64,000 nt of DNA from Cupriavidus malaysiensis (GTDB lineage: Bacteria; Pseudomonadota; Gammaproteobacteria; Burkholderiales; Burkholderiaceae), in contig NZ_CP017754.1 of the NCBI RefSeq assembly GCF_001854325.1, forward strand, positions 496,001-560,000. Direction: 5' to 3'. Made by a program: the position numbers and the translations under genes. Below the pieces are notes generated by a model that made no database searches, was not told the origin of the DNA, and saw nothing but the letters and a program-made list of their open reading frames with translations. Positions 26,027 through 34,627 of the stretch are shown piece after piece; the first letter of the stretch is position 1; every line of letters begins with the position of its first letter.

Positions 26027-27283
26027 ATGTCCACGCCTGCCCAATCCGCGCCGCCGGGTGCGGCCCAGCCAGCCCAATCGGCCCAATCGGCCCATCGTGC
26101 CGCCGATGCCGAGCGTACCGGTTTCCGCGTCCTGTCGGCGATCAGCTTCGCCCACTTCCTCAACGACATGATCCAGTCGCTGATCCTGGCGATCTATCCC
26201 ATGTTGAAGGGGGGCTTCAACCTGAGCTTCGCCCAGATCGGCCTGCTGACGCTGACCTACCAGATCACCGCCTCGCTGCTGCAGCCGGTGGTGGGCCTGT
26301 ACACCGACCGCCATCCCAAGCCTTTCTCGCTGGCGGTGGGCATGGGCTTCACGCTGTGCGGCCTGCTGCTGCTGTCGGTGGCACCGACCTACGGCGTGCT
26401 GCTGGTGGCGGCCGCCCTGGTCGGGACCGGTTCCTCGATCTTCCATCCGGAGTCGTCGCGGGTGGCGCGCATGGCGTCGGGCGGGCAGCACGGGCTGGCG
26501 CAGTCGATCTTCCAGGTGGGCGGCAACGGTGGCAGCGCAACCGGGCCGCTGCTGGCGGCGTGGATCGTGCACCAGCAGTCGAACCTGGCCTGGTTCTCGC
26601 TGGCGGCGCTGCTGGCCATCGCGGTGCTGTGGCAGATCGGCGGCTGGTATGCGCGCCAGCTCGAGCACGGCGCGCGCAAGCGCAAGGCCGGCGCCGGCAC
26701 GCTGGCGCCGCTGCCCACCGCCACGGTGGTGCGGGCGATGGTCGTGCTGATGCTGCTGATCTTCTCCAAGTACTTCTACATGGCGAGCCTGAACACCTAC
26801 TACACCTTCTACCTGATGGAGAAGTTCGGGCTGGCGCGCGAGAGCGCGCAGCTCTACCTGTTCGTGTTCCTGTTCGCGGTGGCCGCCGGCACCATCCTGG
26901 GCGGCCCGATCGGCGACCGCATCGGCCGCAAGCGCGTGATCTGGGGCTCGATCCTGGGCGTGGCGCCGTTCACGCTGATGCTGCCGCATGCCAACCTGTT
27001 CTGGACCGGCGTGCTGTCCTTCATCATCGGCTTCATCCTGGCCTCGGCCTTCTCGGCCATCCTGGTGTTCGCGCAGGAGCTGATCCCGGGCAAGGTGGGC
27101 ATGGTGTCCGGCCTGTTCTTCGGCTTCGCCTTCGGCATGGGCGGCATCGGCGCCGCGGTGCTGGGCCGGCTGGCCGATGCGCAGGGCATCGAGTCGGTCT
27201 ACCAGCTGTGCGCCTTCCTGCCGCTGCTGGGGCTGCTGGCGGTGTTCCTGCCCGACCTGCGGCATCGGCAGGGCAAGGCCTGA
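26027..27283 (+). CDS. fsr: MFS transporter, fosmidomycin-resistance (Fsr) type
   Basis: 418 residues, 12 membrane segments. Opening SAISFAHFLNDMIQSLILAIYPMLK is characteristic of the Fsr family, as is VGTGSSIFHPESSRVARMASGG. Predicted proton-driven exporter of phosphonate or other small drugs in the inner membrane. Start 26027 precedes an Ala/Gln/Ser-rich tail with three AQSA-like units; an in-frame ATG at 25982 is possible. Divergent from an AraC regulator, followed by a clear hairpin terminator. Confidence 0.88.
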   Translation: MSTPAQSAPPGAAQPAQSAQSAHRAADAERTGFRVLSAISFAHFLNDMIQSLILAIYPMLKGGFNLSFAQIGLLTLTYQITASLLQPVVGLYTDRHPKPFSLAVGMGFTLCGLLLLSVAPTYGVLLVAAALVGTGSSIFHPESSRVARMASGGQHGLAQSIFQVGGNGGSATGPLLAAWIVHQQSNLAWFSLAALLAIAVLWQIGGWYARQLEHGARKRKAGAGTLAPLPTATVVRAMVVLMLLIFSKYFYMASLNTYYTFYLMEKFGLARESAQLYLFVFLFAVAAGTILGGPIGDRIGRKRVIWGSILGVAPFTLMLPHANLFWTGVLSFIIGFILASAFSAILVFAQELIPGKVGMVSGLFFGFAFGMGGIGAAVLGRLADAQGIESVYQLCAFLPLLGLLAVFLPDLRHRQGKA

Positions 27284-27320
27284 CGCCGCTGCGGCGGTCA
27301 ACGGATCACAGATAACGGAA

Positions 27321-27345
27321 AACGGGGGCGCCTGCCCCCGTTTTT
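27321..27345 (+). terminator. Rho-independent terminator after the Fsr-type gene
   Basis: AACGGGGGC-GCCT-GCCCCCGTT followed by T residues: 9-bp stem, four-base loop, T5. Lies 38 bp past the stop and also between convergent genes. Confidence 0.9.
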
Positions 27346-27378
27346 CTATGCCGGTGCCGGTCCCGCGCGGCGCGTGGC

Positions 27379-28689
27379 TCAGCGCCCGGTCTTGTCCTGC
27401 GACACGTCCATGATCATGCGCGTCAGCAGGTAGAGGCGCGGCGCCACCGAGTTGAGGTCGACGTACTCGGCATCGTTCGAGTGCGCGCCGAAGCCGCGCA
27501 GGCCGAAGCGCTCGATCACCGGCGCCTTGGTGGCGGCGGCGGCGAAGGCCGCGTCGGTGCCGCCGCCCTCGGCGGTGTCGAACACCGCCAGCTTCTCGCC
27601 GATCTCGGCATAGACCGTCTGTGCGTGCGCGGCCAGCGCGCGCGAGGCCGGCGTGGCTTCCAGCGGCGGGCGGCGGCGCTCGAACCTGACCTCGACCTTG
27701 GTGTCGGGGATCAACTGGTTCTTGATGCGTTCCTGCAGCTTGCGCTCGAGCGCGTCGTAGTCGGCCGTGCGCAGCACGCGCACGTCGGCCTGGGCGCTGG
27801 CGATGGCGGGGATCACGTTGCGGTTGGTGCCGGCCGAGGCGATGGTCCAGTTGACCTTCAGCCCGCTCGCCGGGTCGGACAGGTCGCGCATCTGCAGCAC
27901 CTGGTGCGACAGTTCGTAGAGCGCGTTGCGGCCCTGCTCCGGCGCGCCGCCGGCGTGCGAAGCCTTGCCCGTCACCTTGAGCTCGACGGCGCCGATGCCG
28001 CTGGTGGCCAGCGACAGGCGGTCGCCGTTGACGCGCGTGGCCTCGCACGAGAACACCGCGTCCTGCTCGGCGCCGAGCCGGCTCAGCATGGCGCGCGCGC
28101 CGGGCGAGCTGATCTCCTCGTCGCCGTTGACCAGCACGGTCAGCGTGCCGTAGTCCTGGAAGTTCATCTTCTTCAGCACCGCCAGGGTGTGCAGGATCAC
28201 CGCCACGCCGTTCTTGTCGTCGGCGATGCCCAGCCCGTAGGCGCGCTCGCCGTCGATGCGGAAGGGTTGCTGCGCCAGCATGCCGCGCAGGTAGACCGTA
28301 TCCATGTGGGCGATCAGCATGATCTTGCGCGTGCCCTTGCCGCGGAACTGCGCCAGCACCATCTTGCCGACCTTCTGCGGCGTGTCTTCCATGCGGTAGA
28401 CCTCGCCCGGCTCGACCAGCCTGGCGTCGCCGCCGAGCGCCGCCAGGCGGTCGCGGATCAAGGTGGCGATGCGATCCAGGCCTTCGAGGTCCTTGCTGCC
28501 CGACTCGATCGAGACCAGGTCCTTGAGCGTATCGAGCAGGGCCGGCTTCTCCTGCTGCGACAGCTGCCAGGCCGGTTCCACCGGCGCGGCGTAGGCGCCG
28601 GCCGCGAGGCTGGCGCACAGCGCGGCGCAGGCGGCCAGCGCGGCGGGGCGCAGGGCGTGGATCAGGCGGGGGGAAGACGAGGGGCGCAT
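27379..28689 (-). CDS. Exported M20 glutamate carboxypeptidase (CPG2-like)
   Basis: 436 residues with a signal peptide (hydrophobic 12-33, ending AGAYA-A). M20 metal residues: IAHMDTVYL, GIADDKNGVAV, NGDEEISSPG and C-terminal FGAHSNDAEYV. Such periplasmic enzymes remove C-terminal glutamate from folates or peptides; the best-known member is Pseudomonas CPG2. The dimerization domain (about 215-330) has KASHAGGAPEQGRNA. Encoded downstream of and on the same strand as the MarR gene (gap 107 bp). Confidence 0.92.
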   Translation of the reverse strand: MRPSSSPRLIHALRPAALAACAALCASLAAGAYAAPVEPAWQLSQQEKPALLDTLKDLVSIESGSKDLEGLDRIATLIRDRLAALGGDARLVEPGEVYRMEDTPQKVGKMVLAQFRGKGTRKIMLIAHMDTVYLRGMLAQQPFRIDGERAYGLGIADDKNGVAVILHTLAVLKKMNFQDYGTLTVLVNGDEEISSPGARAMLSRLGAEQDAVFSCEATRVNGDRLSLATSGIGAVELKVTGKASHAGGAPEQGRNALYELSHQVLQMRDLSDPASGLKVNWTIASAGTNRNVIPAIASAQADVRVLRTADYDALERKLQERIKNQLIPDTKVEVRFERRRPPLEATPASRALAAHAQTVYAEIGEKLAVFDTAEGGGTDAAFAAAATKAPVIERFGLRGFGAHSNDAEYVDLNSVAPRLYLLTRMIMDVSQDKTGR

Positions 28690-28796
28690 GCGTGGGACTC
28701 CGTGGGCAGGGTGGAAGGACAGCGGTAAGCAAGAAGCGCGCGCACCCGGCCGCCGCCGCAGCAGCGGCGGCGCGGTCGGCGCGCCGGGGCGCGGCT

Positions 28797-29387
28797 TCAG
28801 GCCGGCGGTTCGAAGGACAGCAGCAGGCGCCGCAGCAAGCCGGCCAACTGCTCGCGCTCGGCCGGCGCCAGGCCGGCCAGCAGGCGGTGCTCGTTGGCCA
28901 CGTGGATCTCCAGCGCGCGGTCCACCCGTTCGAAGCCGGCCGGCGTCAGTTCGATGCGCAGGCCGCGGCGGTCGTCCGGGTTGGGGCTGCGGCGCACCAG
29001 GCCGGCGCGTTCCAGGTGGTCGAGCCGGTTGGTCATGGTGCCCGAGGTGATCATCAGCGATTCCATCAGCGCGCCCGGCGACAAGGCGTAAGGGGCGCCG
29101 CTGCGGCGCAGCGTGGCGAGCACGTCGAACTCCCAGCCGTTCAGGCCCGCCGTGGCCAGCGCGGCTTCGACGGCGCGGTCGGTATGGCGGTCGAGGCGCC
29201 ACAGGCGGCCGATCACGCCCATCGGCGAGGCATCGAGGTCGGGCCGTTCGCGCGCCCATTGCGCCAGGATGCGGTCGACGCGGTCGGCCGGGTCGGGCTG
29301 GTGGGGGGCAGGTGCGCCGCCGTCGCGGCGCGCGGCGGCGCGGCGTGCGGGGCCGGCGGGGGAGGGTTTGCTGGAGCGTGTGGCCAT
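28797..29387 (-). CDS. MarR family transcriptional regulator
   Basis: 196 residues. Winged-helix MarR domain at about 75-180 with GWEFDVLATLRRSG, LSPGALMESLMITSGTMTNRLDHLERAGLVRR and the wing NPDDRRGLRIELT. The N-terminal ~45 residues are an Arg/Ala/Pro-rich arm, so the true start is less certain. Divergent from an EamA exporter; two copies of a MarR-type dyad lie between them. Probably represses itself and the exporter. Confidence 0.92.
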   Translation of the reverse strand: MATRSSKPSPAGPARRAAARRDGGAPAPHQPDPADRVDRILAQWARERPDLDASPMGVIGRLWRLDRHTDRAVEAALATAGLNGWEFDVLATLRRSGAPYALSPGALMESLMITSGTMTNRLDHLERAGLVRRSPNPDDRRGLRIELTPAGFERVDRALEIHVANEHRLLAGLAPAEREQLAGLLRRLLLSFEPPA

Positions 29388-29425
29388 CGCGGTGGTGGGC
29401 CAAAGGTCGTGGCGACGATATGGGA

Positions 29426-29480
29426 ATCTTGACATCGAGATATTCGCTTCGTAAAGTGGTTTTTATCTTGATGTCGAGAT
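29426..29480. promoter_or_regulatory. Twin MarR operators ATCTTGAYRTCGAGAT
   Basis: ATCTTGACATCGAGAT (29426-29441) and ATCTTGATGTCGAGAT (29465-29480), 16-bp dyads 39 bp apart. Each is symmetric but for one pair. One lies near the marR start, the other just 7 bp before the EamA start codon, so each divergent gene has its own site. Confidence 0.7.
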
Positions 29481-29487
29481 TCTTGAT

Positions 29488-30480
29488 ATGAACGAAGATC
29501 AACTGACACGCGCCCCGCATTCCGCCGGTTCCGCCGGTTCCGCCGGATCGCAAGACATGGCTGGCACGGACGGGCCGGCGCCGCCGCGCCGCCATGGCCT
29601 GGATACGCTGCTGACGGCCCTTGCGCCGGCGATCTGGGGCAGCACCTACCTGGTCACCAGCCAATGGCTGCCGCCGGGCCAGCCCTTGCTGTCGGGGGTG
29701 ATCCGCGCGCTACCGGCCGGCCTGGTGCTGCTGCTGCTGGGGCGGCGCCTGCCGCGCGGCAACTGGTGGTGGAAGGCGGCGCTGCTGGGCGTGCTCAATA
29801 TCGGTTTCTTCCAGGCCATGCTCTTCATGGCCGCCTACCGCCTGCCGGGCGGGGTGGCGGCGACGGTGGGCGCGATCCAGCCGCTGCTGGTGGTGGCCCT
29901 GGCCTGGACGCTGCTCGGCACGCGCCCGGGCGCGCTGGCCTGGGCGGCCGGCGCCGGCGGCCTGCTGGGCGTGGCCCTGCTGGTGCTGGGGCCGGCGGCG
30001 CGCCTGGACGCGGTCGGGCTGGCGGCTGCGGCGGCCGGGGCCGTGTCGATGGCGGTGGGAACCGTGCTGACGCGCCGCTGGCGGCCGCCGGTGGCACCGC
30101 TGGTGCTGACCGGCTGGCAGTTGTGCAGCGGCGGCCTGTTCCTGCTGCCCTTCGCGCTGGCGCTGGAACCCCTGCCGGCCAGGCTCGGCGCGGTCCAGCT
30201 CGCCGCCTATGCCTGGCTCGTCGTGGCCGGCGCGGGGGTGAGCTACGCGCTGTGGTTCCGCGGCATCGCGCGCCTGCCGATACCGGCGGTGTCGGCGCTG
30301 GGCCTGCTGAGCCCGGTGGTGGCGACCTTGCTGGGCTATGCCGTGCTCGGCCAGGCATTGACGCCGCTGCAGATGGCCGGCGCGCTGCTGGTGCTGGCCA
30401 GCGTCTGGCTCGGCCAGCAAGGCGGCGCCGCGCGCGGTCCCGCGGCCGCGCCGGCGGCGCGCTCAGCCGCGGCGCCGTGA
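29488..30480 (+). CDS. EamA/DMT family exporter
   Basis: 330 residues, ten predicted membrane helices formed by two EamA repeats (about 30-160 and 170-305). Signature PAIWGSTYLVTSQWLPPGQPLLSGVIRALPAG in repeat 1 and GISYALW-like GVSYALWFRGIARL with SPVVATLLGYAVLGQ in repeat 2. Inner-membrane exporter of small metabolites or drugs. No strong ribosome site before ATG 29488 since a MarR dyad occupies that place. The 3' end overlaps the convergent Rossmann gene by 18 bp. Confidence 0.92.
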   Translation: MNEDQLTRAPHSAGSAGSAGSQDMAGTDGPAPPRRHGLDTLLTALAPAIWGSTYLVTSQWLPPGQPLLSGVIRALPAGLVLLLLGRRLPRGNWWWKAALLGVLNIGFFQAMLFMAAYRLPGGVAATVGAIQPLLVVALAWTLLGTRPGALAWAAGAGGLLGVALLVLGPAARLDAVGLAAAAAGAVSMAVGTVLTRRWRPPVAPLVLTGWQLCSGGLFLLPFALALEPLPARLGAVQLAAYAWLVVAGAGVSYALWFRGIARLPIPAVSALGLLSPVVATLLGYAVLGQALTPLQMAGALLVLASVWLGQQGGAARGPAAAPAARSAAAP

Positions 30481-31200
30481 GACCAGCGGCGCGGCGCGCA
30501 CGAAGCGGCAGGCCGCCGCCTCGTCCAGCATCCAGCGGGCCATGGCCGCATAGGAGACCGGCAGCCAGGAATTGCCGGCGTCGGCCCAGCCGGTGCCGGC
30601 GGCCGGTGCCTCGTCGCGTCCGCGCGCATTGACGGCGGCGCGCACCAGGGTCCAGCGCAGCGAGGACAGGGCGCCGGCGCCCAGGCCATCGACCACCGCC
30701 TGCAATTCCGCGGCGCCGCGGCCCATGCGTCCGGGCAGCCGGGCGAAGGCGCGCATCAGCCGGCTGGCCGGCTGGCCGGGCGGTGCGCTCAGCAGGGTGT
30801 TGACCAGCAGGATGCGATCCACGCCGGCCGCCTGCATCGCGCTTTCGAGTGTGGCCAGGTGCCGCGATAGCAAGGCCGACGGGTCCTGGCTGGTTGCGGT
30901 CACACCGACCGCGCTCAGCACGGCGCCGGCGCCCGCGAAGGCGCGCGCCAGGGCGTCGCCGTCGGCCAGCGCCGGCACCACCGCGATACGGGAACCGGTG
31001 GGCACCGCGCCGATGCGCTCGGGGCGCGAGCGCACGATGGCGGTGAAGCCAATGCCCAGGGCGCGGCACCTGGCCAGGATGCCCTGGCCGAGGCCTCCGG
31101 CGGCACCGAGGACGGCCACGTGCGCGGGACGCAGTGCACAGGGCGTGACGGCAGGCTTGGCAGGCAGGGCAGGCGGGGTGTCGCGGGTGGCTGTCGTCAT
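30463..31200 (-). CDS. NAD(P)-binding Rossmann (NmrA/BVR-like) protein
   Basis: 245 residues. Nucleotide-binding loop VLGAAGGLGQGI at about 29-40, then GAVLSAVGVTATSQDP and LLVNTLLSAPPG, the order seen in NAD(P)H-binding atypical SDR proteins. No Y-x3-K motif is visible, so a redox activity is uncertain; it may be a sensor. Overlaps the EamA gene at its 3' end. Confidence 0.82.
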   Translation of the reverse strand: MTTATRDTPPALPAKPAVTPCALRPAHVAVLGAAGGLGQGILARCRALGIGFTAIVRSRPERIGAVPTGSRIAVVPALADGDALARAFAGAGAVLSAVGVTATSQDPSALLSRHLATLESAMQAAGVDRILLVNTLLSAPPGQPASRLMRAFARLPGRMGRGAAELQAVVDGLGAGALSSLRWTLVRAAVNARGRDEAPAAGTGWADAGNSWLPVSYAAMARWMLDEAAACRFVRAAPLVSRRRG

Positions 31201-31398
31201 CGGTCGGAGGGTGTTGCGCGCGGGCGCGGAGCGCGCATTGTGGCATCACTGTGGCGCACGTGGCACTTCCCCGGCGGCCGATCGGGCGCCAACGGCGGGC
31301 AACTGCGGCCAATTTCCCATGCAGGCGCGGTATCGGCCACGGCCCGGGCCGTGGCCGCGTGGATGTTGCGGCGCCGCGTTTTGCGGCATCATGCGGAC

Positions 31399-31668
31399 AT
31401 GAAGTCAGACGCCCTCCCCACCCCGCCGGCCGCGACCGTGCCCGCCTGCGCCCGCTGCCGCGCGCTGGCGGCCGATGCGCGCCGGCGCGAGCCGCATGCC
31501 GGCCTGGCCCTGCAGCACACGGCCCCGGTCACGGAGCAATGCGAGGCCGGCGTGGCCTACAGCAAGCTGACCTTCGTCTGCCGTGACTGCGGCACCGAGT
31601 GGCGGCTCTATGACCGTGCCGGCGAACCCTTCGTGGCGTGGGCGCCGGCGCGTCCGCTGACCACGTAG
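31399..31668 (+). CDS. Small four-cysteine (zinc-ribbon-like) protein
   Basis: 89 residues, no family recognised. Two C-x2-C pairs: CARC at 17-20 and CRDC at about 61-64 with an aromatic GTEWRLY tail, a layout like a small zinc ribbon. The middle has an additional Cys. ATG 31399 follows a GC-rich stretch with no strong ribosome site. Flanked by a Rossmann gene (divergent) and a Bug protein gene downstream. Confidence 0.6.
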   Translation: MKSDALPTPPAATVPACARCRALAADARRREPHAGLALQHTAPVTEQCEAGVAYSKLTFVCRDCGTEWRLYDRAGEPFVAWAPARPLTT

Positions 31669-31841
31669 GCGAGCATGCGCGGCGCGGTACGCCCTGCGCG
31701 GAGCGCATGATCCCGATCGGCTAAGATAGCGTCCTTGCGCACCGCCGCGCGCGCTGGCCGAGCGCCGCCTGTCACCTATCGCCCAGCGCCCATCGCCGCG
31801 CGTCGGCCCCGTCTCCTTCATTCTTGGCAGCATCCTCACCC

Positions 31842-32822
31842 ATGGCTCTTTCCTCCCGCCTCCGCTCGCTGGCCGCCCTGTCGCTCGCAGCCTGCGCGGG
31901 CACGGCCCTTGCCGCGCCCGACAATTTCCCCAGCCGCCCGATCCGCCTGATCGTGGCCTATCCGAGCGGCGGCATCAGTGACACGGTGGCGCGCGCACTG
32001 GGCGAAAAGCTGTCGGCGCAGCTGGGCACCTCGGTGGTGGTCGAGAACCGCGGCGGCGCGGGCGGCAGCATCGGCATCGATGCCGTGGCCAAGGCACCGG
32101 CCGACGGCTACACGCTGGGCTTCTCCTCGACCAGCCCGCTGACGCTGACGCCGCACGTGTCCCACGTCAACTACGATCCGAAGCACGATATCGCGCCGGT
32201 GATGAGCGTGATGTATTCCCCGGTGCTGGTGGTGGCGACCCACAGCTTCCAGGGCAAGACCTTCCAGGACCTGCTGGCGCAGGCCAAGGCCAAACCGGGC
32301 TCGGTGCGCTGGGCCACCTCCGGACAGGGCACCATCGGCCACGTGATGCTGGAGCAGATCAAGGCCAAGACCAGGACCGACCTGATCATGGTGCCCTACA
32401 AGGGTGCGGGCCAGCAGCTCAATGACGCGCTCGGCGGCCAGTTCGAGGTGATGAGCACCAATGCCAGCCCGATGCTGACCCAGCACATGCAGGCCGGCCG
32501 CCTGCGGCCGCTGGCGGTGGGCGCGCCCAAGCGCCTGGAATCGCTGCCCGCGGTGCCGACCTTCGCCGAGCTGGGCATTCCCAGGGCCAACCTGACCTCG
32601 ACCTTCGGCATCTTCGCCCCGGCCAAGACGCCGCCCGCCATCCTCGCCAGGCTCAACACCGAGCTGAACAAGGCGCTGGCCGAGCCGGACGTGCGCGACC
32701 GCCTGCTCAAGGGCGGCGTGGTGCCGACCGGTGGCAGCGCAGCCCAGTTCGCCGCGGCCATCCGCGGCGAATACGAGGACAACGCGCGCATCGTGCGCGA
32801 GGCGGGTATCAAGGAGGACTGA
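31842..32822 (+). CDS. Bug (TctC) family solute-binding protein
   Basis: 326 residues. Signal peptide at 1-25 (ending ALA-AP), then the Bug fold with FPSRPIRLIVAYPSGGISDTVAR and PYKGAGQQLNDALGGQ, where the two beta-strand loops hold carboxylate ligands. Very abundant in Bordetella, Cupriavidus and relatives. No TctA/TctB genes are nearby, so it is an orphan. Its 3' end overlaps the convergent response-regulator gene by 14 bp. Confidence 0.93.
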   Translation: MALSSRLRSLAALSLAACAGTALAAPDNFPSRPIRLIVAYPSGGISDTVARALGEKLSAQLGTSVVVENRGGAGGSIGIDAVAKAPADGYTLGFSSTSPLTLTPHVSHVNYDPKHDIAPVMSVMYSPVLVVATHSFQGKTFQDLLAQAKAKPGSVRWATSGQGTIGHVMLEQIKAKTRTDLIMVPYKGAGQQLNDALGGQFEVMSTNASPMLTQHMQAGRLRPLAVGAPKRLESLPAVPTFAELGIPRANLTSTFGIFAPAKTPPAILARLNTELNKALAEPDVRDRLLKGGVVPTGGSAAQFAAAIRGEYEDNARIVREAGIKED

Positions 32823-33531
32823 GTCCGCGCAGCTCCGCCAGGCTGCGCGGCTCGAGCAGGTCGAGGCGGCAGCCGACCGCGCAGATGGCGCTGAGCCGCA
32901 CGCCGTTGTGCGGCCACAGGCCCAGCTTGGTGCGCACGCGCGACAGGTGGCTGTCGATGGTGCGCGAGGTCTGCGGCACGGCGCGCCGCCACACGCGCTC
33001 GCACAGGATCTGGCGCAGCACCAGCTGGCCGGCATGGCGGAACAGCAGCACGGCCAGGTCGAACTCCTTGGGTGCCAGCGGCACGCAGCGGTTGCGCACG
33101 TAGGCGCGCCGCTCGGCCAGGGCGAAGCGGAACACGCCCACCACCAGGTCGCCGCAGCCGGCCGCCGGCGCGGTGCGCCGCGCCAGCGCCTGCACGCGCG
33201 CGGCCAGCTCGCCATGGCGCAGCGGCTTGGCGACGAAGGCATCGGCCCCGTCGGCGAAGCAGTTGGCGATATGGGCCTCGTCGTCGCGCTCGCTCAGCAG
33301 CATGACGGGCAGCGCGGCGCCGAGCGCGCGCCGGATCCACAGCAGCACGTCGCGGCCGGCGATGCCGCGTACTTCCCAGTCGAGCAGCAGCATGTCGAAC
33401 GACTCCCGGCGCAGCGCCTGCATCAGCGCCTGGCCGCCGCGGAAGCGCACGCAGCTGTGCCCGTTCAGCAGCAGGGTCTGCTCCAGCAGCAGGGCCTGCG
33501 TCGGATCGTCCTGCAAGGCAGCGACCTTCAT
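32809..33531 (-). CDS. Orphan OmpR-type response regulator 1
   Basis: 240 residues. Receiver domain with acidic pair D8-D9, phospho-acceptor D51 (LLLDWEV), Ser at MLLSERD and Lys in VAKPLRHGE; winged-helix output (about 135-230) with PLAPKEFDLAVLLFRHAGQLV and TIDSHLSRVRTKLGL. The Pro usually following the phospho-Asp loop is missing. AGGAGGG precedes ATG 33531. No histidine kinase is adjacent. Divergent from a second, clearly related regulator. Confidence 0.9.
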   Translation of the reverse strand: MKVAALQDDPTQALLLEQTLLLNGHSCVRFRGGQALMQALRRESFDMLLLDWEVRGIAGRDVLLWIRRALGAALPVMLLSERDDEAHIANCFADGADAFVAKPLRHGELAARVQALARRTAPAAGCGDLVVGVFRFALAERRAYVRNRCVPLAPKEFDLAVLLFRHAGQLVLRQILCERVWRRAVPQTSRTIDSHLSRVRTKLGLWPHNGVRLSAICAVGCRLDLLEPRSLAELRGLSPP

Positions 33532-33800
33532 CGAAATCCCTCCTGGCACGCTCGGATCGGTCCGCCATGTTAGACGCGGTCCCGGTGGCGGCCAAAGTCA
33601 AAATTTGTCTCCGCAGCCGCGCCACCGGCCTGCCCGGTTCCCCGCAACACAATCGCTGTTCGATTTGAGATTTGTCTCAGTGTGTTTGCCTGGGGCAAGC
33701 GCTTGAATGGTGCTGCCCTGCGCCGCCTGCCGTCCGGCGCGCGGCGATGCCGGCGCGGGGCCGGCGCACACGAGGCGGCTGGCAGATGGAGGCAAATCCG
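33532..33800. promoter_or_regulatory. Divergent control region of twin response regulators
   Basis: 269 bp. Direct repeats ATTTGTCTC at 33603-33611 and 33670-33678; the second lies within the dyad TGAGA-TTTG-TCTCA (33666-33679). OmpR-class regulators bind direct half-sites, so these are candidate sites. Confidence 0.4.
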
Positions 33801-34535
33801 ATGGAAACGAGAATCGCATCGCTCGAAGACGACCCGGCGCAGGCCGCATGGATCCAGCATGTGCTGCGCAATGCCGGCCTGCACTGCGTCAGCTTCGAAG
33901 CCGGGCGCGAGCTGATGCTGAGCCTGCGCGAGCACAGCTTCGATGTCCTGCTGCTCGACTGGCAGCTGCCCGACATGAGCGGCAAGGACCTGCTGTGCTG
34001 GGTCCGCGCCAACGTGGACCGGCGCGTGCCCGCCATGTTCCTGAGCTGCCGCGACGCGGAGGAAGACATCGTCGGCGGGCTGCATGCCGGCGCCGACGAC
34101 TACATGGTCAAGCCGATCCGGCCGGCCGAGCTGGTGGCGCGCCTGCAGGCCCTGCTGCGCCGCGCCGCCGCCGGCCCGCGCCCGGGCAACTCGCCCATCG
34201 AGCTGGGCGGCTACACGCTCGACTGCGCGGCCCGCTCGGCCGCGCGGCACGGCCGGCCGCTCAAGCTGACGCCGAAGGAGTTTGACCTGGCCGTGCTGCT
34301 GTTCCGCAACGAAGGCCGCATCGTCTCGCGCGACCACATCGTGGCGGCCGTGTGGGGGCGCGAGATCTCGCCGCTGTCGCGCACCATCGATACCCATATG
34401 TCACGCGTGCGCGGCAAGCTCGGCCTGCATCCGTGCAACGGCATGCAATTGGTGCCGGTGTACACGCACGGCTACCGGCTGGAGTGGCTGGAGCGCGGCG
34501 GGTCCGACGGCGCCGAGGCGATGGCCGCGGCCTGA
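33801..34535 (+). CDS. Orphan OmpR-type response regulator 2
   Basis: 244 residues. Receiver: D10-D11, phospho-acceptor D53 (LLLDWQLPD), Ser in FLSCRDAEED, Lys in MVKPIRPAE; winged helix (about 135-232) with KLTPKEFDLAVLLFRNEGRIVSRDHIV. Start ATG 33801 has a GGAGG site; an in-frame ATG 15 bases earlier overlaps that site. Strongly resembles the divergent regulator 1, as if from an old inverted duplication. No kinase partner here. Shares a bidirectional terminator with the porin gene. Confidence 0.92.
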   Translation: METRIASLEDDPAQAAWIQHVLRNAGLHCVSFEAGRELMLSLREHSFDVLLLDWQLPDMSGKDLLCWVRANVDRRVPAMFLSCRDAEEDIVGGLHAGADDYMVKPIRPAELVARLQALLRRAAAGPRPGNSPIELGGYTLDCAARSAARHGRPLKLTPKEFDLAVLLFRNEGRIVSRDHIVAAVWGREISPLSRTIDTHMSRVRGKLGLHPCNGMQLVPVYTHGYRLEWLERGGSDGAEAMAAA

Positions 34536-34563
34536 GCGCGCCCGCGCGGGCGCATCCACCATG

Positions 34564-34590
34564 AAAAAAGGCACCCGCAGGTGCCTTTCT
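34564..34590 (-). terminator. Bidirectional hairpin terminator between regulator 2 and porin
   Basis: AAAGGCACC-CGCA-GGTGCCTTT (67-88 of the 34500 block) with A6 on the plus strand, giving a T6 tract for the leftward porin transcript; weaker T run rightward. Confidence 0.85.
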
Positions 34591-34627
34591 TCGTGGCTTC
34601 CGTGCCGCTGGCAGTGCCAGCCGGGCA

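Noticed and set aside
25151..28732. A 1193-codon open frame on the minus strand
   Set aside because: It runs antisense over the MFS gene and through the AraC and carboxypeptidase genes in the wrong frame; high GC leaves few stops, and its composition is Arg/Ala-rich noise.
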